Of a DNA stretch of 34,048 nucleotides, positions 30,363 through 34,048 are shown piece after piece; position 1 is the stretch's first letter, and each line of letters starts with the position of its first letter. The stretch is from Candidatus Saccharibacteria bacterium UBA4387 (GTDB taxonomy: Bacteria; Patescibacteriota; Saccharimonadia; Saccharimonadales; Saccharimonadaceae). The DNA is taken from positions 817 through 34,864 of the forward strand of contig DGRN01000012.1 of NCBI GenBank assembly GCA_002391075.1. The letters run 5' to 3'. The position numbers were made by a program, and so were the translations under genes. The notes under the pieces are model-generated. The model saw only the letters and a program-made list of their open reading frames with translations. It was not told the DNA's origin and searched no databases.

Positions 30363-31168
30363 AGAAACTGCCCGAACTCTTGCGCATCGAGCTTGCCGAA
30401 AAAATCGACTTGCTCCCGCAGCGCGACCGCGAAATCCTACTCTTGTATTGCAACCCCGACAAGCCACGCAATATGTCACAAATCGCAAAGCTATACGACG
30501 TCACACACCAGCGCATCGAACAAATCATCAAGCGCGCCCTGCGAACTATACCTCAGCACCAGCACCTCTACCTGCTCACGCTCGACAATGAGCAAAGCAT
30601 CGCAGAGAACTGCAGCCTGACAACCAAACTCATCCAAGCAGAAATCGACAAAAAACTCGCAGAAGAGAAGTGCGCAAACATGCACGAAAACATTTGCGCT
30701 CTGTTGCGCAACTACGAGAACAGTCTAAACCTTTCTCCGGTCGACATCCATGACGAACTCGTCAACATTATCTACGGGAACAACAAGCCCGAGCACGATC
30801 CGTCCAAACGCTACGAGCAGAGAATCAACCGCGACGCTTTCGTCGAGTTTTGCGCTCTGCCAATCGACGCTACGCCCGAACAGCTCATCCCCATTGTCCG
30901 CAAACTCTACCCCGAATCGCCTTGCGTTTCCCAACTCGCCAAAAACACCCTCCAAAACAAAGAGCGCGTCAAGCAAATCTTATTCGAAAGATATATAGAC
31001 ACCATGGGCGAGCTCCTGGAGCAATGCCTCTATCACAAACTCATGCGCCTGCCACGCATCGGCGAAAGCAACGACAAAGCCATCCGCGAAATGTTCTGCA
31101 GAATACTCGGAACTCATTTTTACCGCGATTTAGAATACCACGAATGGCAATATCGGCCCCGCAAATAG
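30302..31168 (+). CDS. Sigma-region-4-like helix-turn-helix protein
   Basis: A 288-residue protein. Residues about 40-85 resemble sigma-70 region 4: LPQRDREILLLYC, MSQIAKLYDVTHQRIEQIIKRA, the order seen where sigma factors contact the -35. No region 2 or 3 is present, so it is not a complete sigma factor; it may be a DNA-binding regulator. The middle (90-190) is helical and acidic. Near the end, LMRLPRIGESNDKAIREMF recalls the helix-hairpin-helix of alpha-CTD or related domains; this is a weak match. AAAGGAGG seven bases before ATG 30302 is a strong ribosome binding site. A terminator starts inside the stop. Confidence 0.65.
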   Translation: MDEKLLTSVANMLRKGKAPLEKLPELLRIELAEKIDLLPQRDREILLLYCNPDKPRNMSQIAKLYDVTHQRIEQIIKRALRTIPQHQHLYLLTLDNEQSIAENCSLTTKLIQAEIDKKLAEEKCANMHENICALLRNYENSLNLSPVDIHDELVNIIYGNNKPEHDPSKRYEQRINRDAFVEFCALPIDATPEQLIPIVRKLYPESPCVSQLAKNTLQNKERVKQILFERYIDTMGELLEQCLYHKLMRLPRIGESNDKAIREMFCRILGTHFYRDLEYHEWQYRPRK

Positions 31169-31180
31169 CGGGGCTTTTTC
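31156..31180 (+). terminator. Terminator of the 30302 gene, with the stop codon in its loop
   Basis: GCCCCGC-AAATA-GCGGGGC (31156-31174) then TTTTTC; the TAG stop is at 31166-31168, straddling the loop and right arm. Confidence 0.87.
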
Positions 31181-31182
31181 TT

Positions 31183-31611
31183 TTAGGCGTGATGATACGG
31201 ATGACCCGCGCAAATTTCCTGCGCCCGATAAATCTGCTCCGCTAAAATTAGTCGACAAATCTGGTGCGGGAAAACCAATTTCGACAGGCTCCAAATCACA
31301 TTCGTACGCGCCTGCATTTCTGGCGAAAAATGTCCAAATGCACCACCCAAAACCAACACAACCTCGCGCCCAGATTCCAACGGAGCCCGCAAAGTCTCCG
31401 CCAGAGCAGGGGAGTCCAAAATTTTACCGCGCTCGTCTAGCAAAATCACAAAAACATCACGCGGCAGCTTTAGCACCTTCTCATCTAGCTTATCTTCATC
31501 TACAAATTGCCACTCAATCAAAAACGGTTTCCGCAAGCGCTTTTCATACTCAGCACAAGCTTCCACCAACCACCCATTATGCTTCTTACCGCCGGCCAAT
31601 ATCTTTATCAT
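31183..31611 (-). CDS. rlmH: 23S rRNA (pseudouridine1915-N3)-methyltransferase RlmH
   Basis: A 142-residue SPOUT methyltransferase, the normal family length (about 155). Its product methylates pseudouridine 1915 in helix 69 of 23S rRNA. Features are YEKRLRKPFLIEW in the front, VILLDERGK, the SAM-knot VLVLGGAFGHFSPEM and the C-terminal LAEQIYRAQEICAGHPYHH, ending in the catalytic Y-H-H region. The frame begins at 31635, but the ATG at 31611 is six bases after TATAAT (complement 31618-31623) and gives MIKILAGGKK, the expected N-terminus. Confidence 0.95.
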   Translation of the reverse strand: MIKILAGGKKHNGWLVEACAEYEKRLRKPFLIEWQFVDEDKLDEKVLKLPRDVFVILLDERGKILDSPALAETLRAPLESGREVVLVLGGAFGHFSPEMQARTNVIWSLSKLVFPHQICRLILAEQIYRAQEICAGHPYHHA

Positions 31612-31617
31612 ATCTAT

Positions 31618-31663
31618 ATTATACCATAAACACATTGACTTTTATAGTGTTTTGTGCTATAAT
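31618..31663. promoter_or_regulatory. Divergent promoters for rlmH(-) and the 31720 gene(+)
   Basis: Minus-strand TATGG-TATAAT (complement 31618-31623), six bases to rlmH. Plus-strand TTGACT near 31635, 17-18 base spacer, TGC-TATAAT (31658-31663). Confidence 0.7.
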
Positions 31664-31669
31664 TATGTT

Positions 31670-31852
31670 ATGTGCCTAGAAGCACATACTATCATATCGC
31701 TCTTTAAGGAGGAATTGCCATGTTCACAGCAGGTGAAGCTCAGGAAATCGCCAGCGTTATCGTTGGCCATGAAGTTACTCTTTCTGACACACAGGAAGAG
31801 TATACCGCAATACTGTTCAATGAGTTACCAGAATGGTGCCAGAAGGCCCTGA
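31670..31852 (+). CDS. Leaderless upstream ORF overlapping the alpha-CTD-like gene
   Basis: The ATG lies six bases after TATAAT and opens a 60-codon frame (MCLEAHTIISLFKEELPC and on), overlapping the first 130 bases of the 31720 gene in another frame. The composition after about codon 20 is that of an out-of-frame reading (Ser/Arg-rich), so a functional protein is unlikely; a regulatory upstream ORF is the alternative. Confidence 0.25.
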   Translation: MCLEAHTIISLFKEELPCSQQVKLRKSPALSLAMKLLFLTHRKSIPQYCSMSYQNGARRP

Positions 31853-32637
31853 CCTCTGGTACCCCCGGCGACCATCTCAAAATCGCGCGGAAGCGCAAAG
31901 AAGAAGCTCTCACGATCGCGAGAGAACTGTTCGACATAACCGTATTGACACTATCAGAAAAACCCATCTCCGAGCTGCTCGAACTCAGCGGAATGCGCCT
32001 CGACGAATCTTCCTATAACTGCATTGTCTCAGAGATCTGTTATAAAGCATTGGAAAAGATCAACGTTGACCGCTATCCCGACGAGGCTGTTCTTACCGGT
32101 TTCAGGTCTAGGTTATCTGAACCGGCAAGCGCGGCAATCTACGATGCCTACCGGCTGCTTGCTCGCAAAGCATACACGAGCGAGCTTACAAGTTTCAGAA
32201 GGGCAATCACCCGCCGCTTCCCGCTGTCCATCACGTCTTACAGGCATGCGCTGAATTACGCGTTTAGCATAGCGCAAAACAACGCAATAGGCAAAGGACA
32301 TCATTATGCCAGCGCAGTAAAGGGAACCATCGGCAAATATAAGACGGACTTGCACGATATGCATTGCAGTAATACACGGCTGGCGCGGCGGACACTGCTC
32401 ATCAAAGACCTGCCGCTTGACGCTGACAACAGCGATCTGTGCTGGGCGCTCGGCATTGACAGCACGACGGGGCTTAGCGGCCTGCCGATCAGCGATGCAA
32501 AGGTCAGACGAAGCCTGCTCAGCGCAGGTCTTACTACGGTCGGCGAAATGCTGAACTGGCCGGCGCTTGAAGGCACTGTTGGTCCGGTCGATAATGCTGT
32601 TATAGAGACAAGACAGTGGCTCAGCAACATCAAATAA
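31720..32637 (+). CDS. Unknown protein with alpha-CTD-like C-terminus
   Basis: A 305-residue mostly helical soluble protein. The C-terminal 55 residues (LSGLPISDAKVRRSLLSAGL, TTVGEMLNWPALEGTVGPVDNAVIE) follow the RNA polymerase alpha-CTD pattern: L-x-L-S-x-x-x-x-x-x-L-x-x-x-G-[IL]-x-T-V, then a hydrophobic helix and a G-x-x-x-x-x-x-[IV]-x-E loop; compare the true alpha-CTD at 691-867. The front 250 residues (LFNELPEWCQK, LFDITVLTLSE, RITRRFPLSITSYRHALNYAF-like) match nothing I know. AAGGAGG seven bases before ATG 31720 is strong. Codon choice (AGG, CTG, CCG, CGG) differs from neighbours, which favour CTC, CCA and CGC; this hints at transfer. Own promoter and terminator. Confidence 0.68.
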   Translation: MFTAGEAQEIASVIVGHEVTLSDTQEEYTAILFNELPEWCQKALTSGTPGDHLKIARKRKEEALTIARELFDITVLTLSEKPISELLELSGMRLDESSYNCIVSEICYKALEKINVDRYPDEAVLTGFRSRLSEPASAAIYDAYRLLARKAYTSELTSFRRAITRRFPLSITSYRHALNYAFSIAQNNAIGKGHHYASAVKGTIGKYKTDLHDMHCSNTRLARRTLLIKDLPLDADNSDLCWALGIDSTTGLSGLPISDAKVRRSLLSAGLTTVGEMLNWPALEGTVGPVDNAVIETRQWLSNIK

Positions 32638-32658
32638 TCGCAAAGACCTCCTTATCTT

Positions 32659-32684
32659 AAGACCTGCTCCGGCAGGTCTTTTTT
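32659..32684 (+). terminator. Terminator of the 31720 gene
   Basis: AAGACCTGC-TCCG-GCAGGTCTT (32659-32680), 9-bp perfect stem, T run to 32684. Confidence 0.9.
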
Positions 32685-32708
32685 CTTGCTATTTCGTACC
32701 GAATCTGA

Positions 32709-32714
32709 TATAAT
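32709..32714 (+). promoter_or_regulatory. rplJL operon promoter -10
   Basis: TGA-TATAAT (32709-32714); start near 32721, leaving a leader of about 147 bases. Confidence 0.7.
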
Positions 32715-32723
32715 ACTCCCAGT

Positions 32724-32826
32724 TACCAAAGACAGCGGCGGTCGATTATCGACTTAATCATGCCGCCGAGGAATTATTTCTTATAATTTGGTGACGCATG
32801 CCCGCTCGCAAGAGCAGGACGTTTAA
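32724..32826 (+). ncRNA. Ribosomal protein L10 leader (autoregulatory mRNA element)
   Basis: The stretch ACCAAAGACAGCGGCGG, then CGACTTAATCATGCCGCCGAGG, has the hallmark order of the L10 leader: AAAGACAG, a GGCGG/CCGCC stem with TTAATC in the loop side, then GCCGAGG. A second arm GGTGACGCATGCCCGCTC...GAGC-AGG follows. In known bacteria uL10(L12)4 binds this element to repress its own synthesis. Identification is from remembered consensus; it lies in the expected place directly before rplJ. Confidence 0.85.
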
Positions 32827-32867
32827 CATTCTGGCTATACTAACACACCAAAAGGAGATTTCTATCT

Positions 32868-33392
32868 ATGGCAATTAGCAAAGATAAGAAACAACAATTG
32901 GTTGCCGACTTAAACGAGTTACTTTCCGACGCCAAAATGACTGTTTTTGCAAAATACCAGGGCCTCACGGTCAAGGAAATGCAAGAACTTCGTGCGGCTG
33001 CTCGCGAAAACAATGTAAAGATTAAAATCGTCAAGAACCGCCTTGTTCGTGTCGCTATGAGCGAAATCGCCGTCTACAAAGACACCGATACGAACGCCCT
33101 CGAAGGCCAGCTTCTCTACGCTGTTTCCAACGAAGACGAAGTTGCGCCAGCACAGGTTTTGGCAAAATTCGCCAAAGACCATGCTGCGCTCGAGCTAAAA
33201 GGTGCTTTCAGCGGCGAAGGTGCTGCTCTTAGCGAGCAGGAAGTCGTCGAGCTCTCCAAGCTCCCAAGCAGAGAACAGCTCATCGGACAGGTTGTCGACA
33301 TGCTCCTCAGCCCAGTCAACGACATCACCAACGGCCTTTCTGGCAACTTACACGCATTGCTCGACGGCATTGCCGACAAAGCAGGCAACTAA
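32868..33392 (+). CDS. rplJ: 50S ribosomal protein uL10
   Basis: A 174-residue protein that forms the base of the L7/L12 stalk. It begins MAISKDKKQQLVADLNELLSD, followed by VFAKYQGLTVKEMQELRAAAREN and KNRLVRVAM, the usual uL10 N-terminal globular domain; LKGAFSGEGA near 110 and SREQLIGQVVDMLLSPV near 142 are also typical, and the end is the helix binding L12 dimers. AAAGGAGA 10 bases upstream is the ribosome binding site. It is controlled by the L10 leader. Confidence 0.96.
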   Translation: MAISKDKKQQLVADLNELLSDAKMTVFAKYQGLTVKEMQELRAAARENNVKIKIVKNRLVRVAMSEIAVYKDTDTNALEGQLLYAVSNEDEVAPAQVLAKFAKDHAALELKGAFSGEGAALSEQEVVELSKLPSREQLIGQVVDMLLSPVNDITNGLSGNLHALLDGIADKAGN

Positions 33393-33453
33393 TTTATTTT
33401 ATTTCGCGCACTACTGCGCAAGCTATTAACCTTAAATCGAAAAGGAGTCTATC

Positions 33454-33831
33454 ATGGCTGCTGATGTAAAGAAAATCGCAGAGGAATTGGTTAAACTCAC
33501 CGTCCTCGAAGTTAACGAGTTGAAGAATGTCCTTAAGGACGAATATGGCATCGAGCCGGCTGCTGCTGCAGTCGCCGTTGCTGCCGCTCCTGCTGAAGCT
33601 GGCGCTGCCGCTGATGAGAAGAGCGAATTTGACGTTGTCTTGAAAGACGCTGGCGCTCAGAAGATCGCCGTCATCAAGGCTGTCAAGGAAGCTACCGGTC
33701 TTGGCCTCGGTGAAGCTAAGGCTATCGTTGATGGTGCTCCAGCCACCGTCAAAGAGAAAGTTGCTAAGGACGAAGCTGAAGCTCTCAAGAAGAGCCTCGA
33801 AGAAGCCGGCGCAACCGTCGAACTCGCCTAA
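33454..33831 (+). CDS. rplL: 50S ribosomal protein bL12 (L7/L12)
   Basis: A 125-residue protein. N-terminal dimerisation domain (KIAEELVKLTVLEVNELKNVL), Ala-rich hinge at about 36-52, and the C-terminal factor-binding domain FDVVLKDAGAQKIAVIKAVK followed by LGLGEAKAIVDGAP and the AKDEAEALKKSLEEAGATVEL end, which are all diagnostic. AAAGGAG precedes the ATG. Multiple copies recruit elongation factors to the stalk. The gap to rplJ is 61 bases without a terminator, so they are co-transcribed. Confidence 0.98.
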   Translation: MAADVKKIAEELVKLTVLEVNELKNVLKDEYGIEPAAAAVAVAAAPAEAGAAADEKSEFDVVLKDAGAQKIAVIKAVKEATGLGLGEAKAIVDGAPATVKEKVAKDEAEALKKSLEEAGATVELA

Positions 33832-33867
33832 GTTCTATCAAATTATTAGCCAGAATGTTTCAAAATC

Positions 33868-33889
33868 GAGCTCGCAAGGGCTCTTTTTT
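33868..33889 (+). terminator. Terminator of rplJL
   Basis: GAGCTC-GCAA-GGGCTC (one G-U pair) followed by T6. Confidence 0.88.
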
Positions 33890-33901
33890 GATGCCGTCTC
33901 C

Positions 33902-33930
33902 TTGACTAGTTTTTGCGCAGGTAGTGTAAT
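33902..33930 (+). promoter_or_regulatory. Promoter of the truncated last gene
   Basis: TTGACT (33902-33907), 17-base spacer, TGTAAT (33925-33930); leader of about 57 bases with AAAAGGAGGA about ten bases before the ATG. Confidence 0.65.
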
Positions 33931-33993
33931 GGAATCAAGCCACCAGGCCAACCATGTGCACGACGCAAGTTCTTTAAAAGGAGGAGATACAGG

Positions 33994-34048
33994 ATGAAAA
34001 CGCCCGCCAACATGAAGCTGGCCAACATGATGCTTCAGCTTATCAACA
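33994..34048 (+). CDS. Start of an unidentified gene, truncated by window edge
   Basis: Only 18 codons are visible (MKTPANMKLANMMLQLIN); the frame continues off the end. A TTGACT-17-TGTAAT promoter and a strong AAAAGGAGG support it as a real gene. Too short to identify. Confidence 0.6.
   Translation, partial: MKTPANMKLANMMLQLIN

Noticed and set aside
1..34048. CRISPR array, insertion sequence, transposase or phage genes
   Set aside because: No regularly spaced repeats, no recombinase or transposase motifs and no phage structural genes were seen; the only repeat of note is the tRNA-Tyr 3' duplication.
1..34048. Recoded TGA (as in SR1/Gracilibacteria)
   Set aside because: TGA ends several secure genes in the right place (trpS, RluA-type gene, GH97), so the standard code applies.

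Overview
The window looks like chromosomal core DNA of a Candidatus Saccharibacteria (TM7) or related Patescibacteria (CPR) member. The grounds are the gene content and style: short, tightly packed genes, many small membrane proteins without clear homologues, standard stop codons including TGA, CCA-encoding tRNAs, a GHKL/GH97 pair and a capsule-type LCP/BY-kinase/PHP set in an otherwise small-genome layout. The lineage is an inference from recollection of gene style; no search was run.

Layout. Positions 1-2131 hold the end of the alpha operon (rpoA partial, rplQ, rplM, rpsI) closed by a strong terminator. Positions 2188-8229 carry cell-envelope and unknown proteins, a DUF1810 protein, tRNA-Ala and three minus-strand unknown genes. 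Positions 8335-13786 hold a tiny ORF with a terminator, trpS, an HD-domain protein, a CmpB-type membrane protein, an RluA-type pseudouridine synthase, a HolB-like protein and a TPR protein. Positions 13798-14886 hold tRNA-Thr, a small two-helix membrane protein, tRNA-Tyr and a highly structured stretch ending in a copy of the tRNA-Tyr 3' end. Positions 15001-22784 are envelope and polysaccharide related: a repeat-rich membrane protein, an undecaprenyl-phosphate sugar transferase, an LCP glycopolymer transferase, a fused Wzz/BY-kinase and its PHP phosphatase. Positions 22816-31611 mix a YhhN-like protein, a P-loop protein, a DUF45 metallopeptidase, a GH97 glycosidase with a degenerate GHKL partner, an EamA-like transporter, a type IV pilin-like protein, a DUF2974 hydrolase, a sigma-region-4-like protein and RlmH. 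Positions 31720-34048 hold a protein with an alpha-CTD-like C-terminus, then the L10 leader, rplJ, rplL and the start of one more gene.

Expression signals are the most striking property. Most genes with their own promoter have an extended -10 (TGnTATAAT or close) whose last base lies exactly 6 or 7 bases before the ATG, so the ATG would be the first base of the mRNA (leaderless). This holds on both strands and corrects several start sites (2808-, 10641-, 17890-, 31611-, 28600+). A second class of genes has a TTGACT-like -35, a leader and a strong Shine-Dalgarno; in four of these an ATG still sits exactly where transcription should start and opens a short upstream ORF. Pairs of divergent genes are driven from as little as 34-40 bases between start codons.

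How the genes work together: the sugar transferase could start an undecaprenyl-linked glycan, the LCP protein would attach it to the wall, and the BY-kinase and PHP phosphatase would control its length or export. rpoA, r-protein, rplJL, trpS, rlmH, RluA-type and tRNA genes are translation housekeeping. Two neighbouring proteins carrying pieces that resemble RNA polymerase modules (sigma region 4; alpha-CTD) may be regulators peculiar to this lineage.
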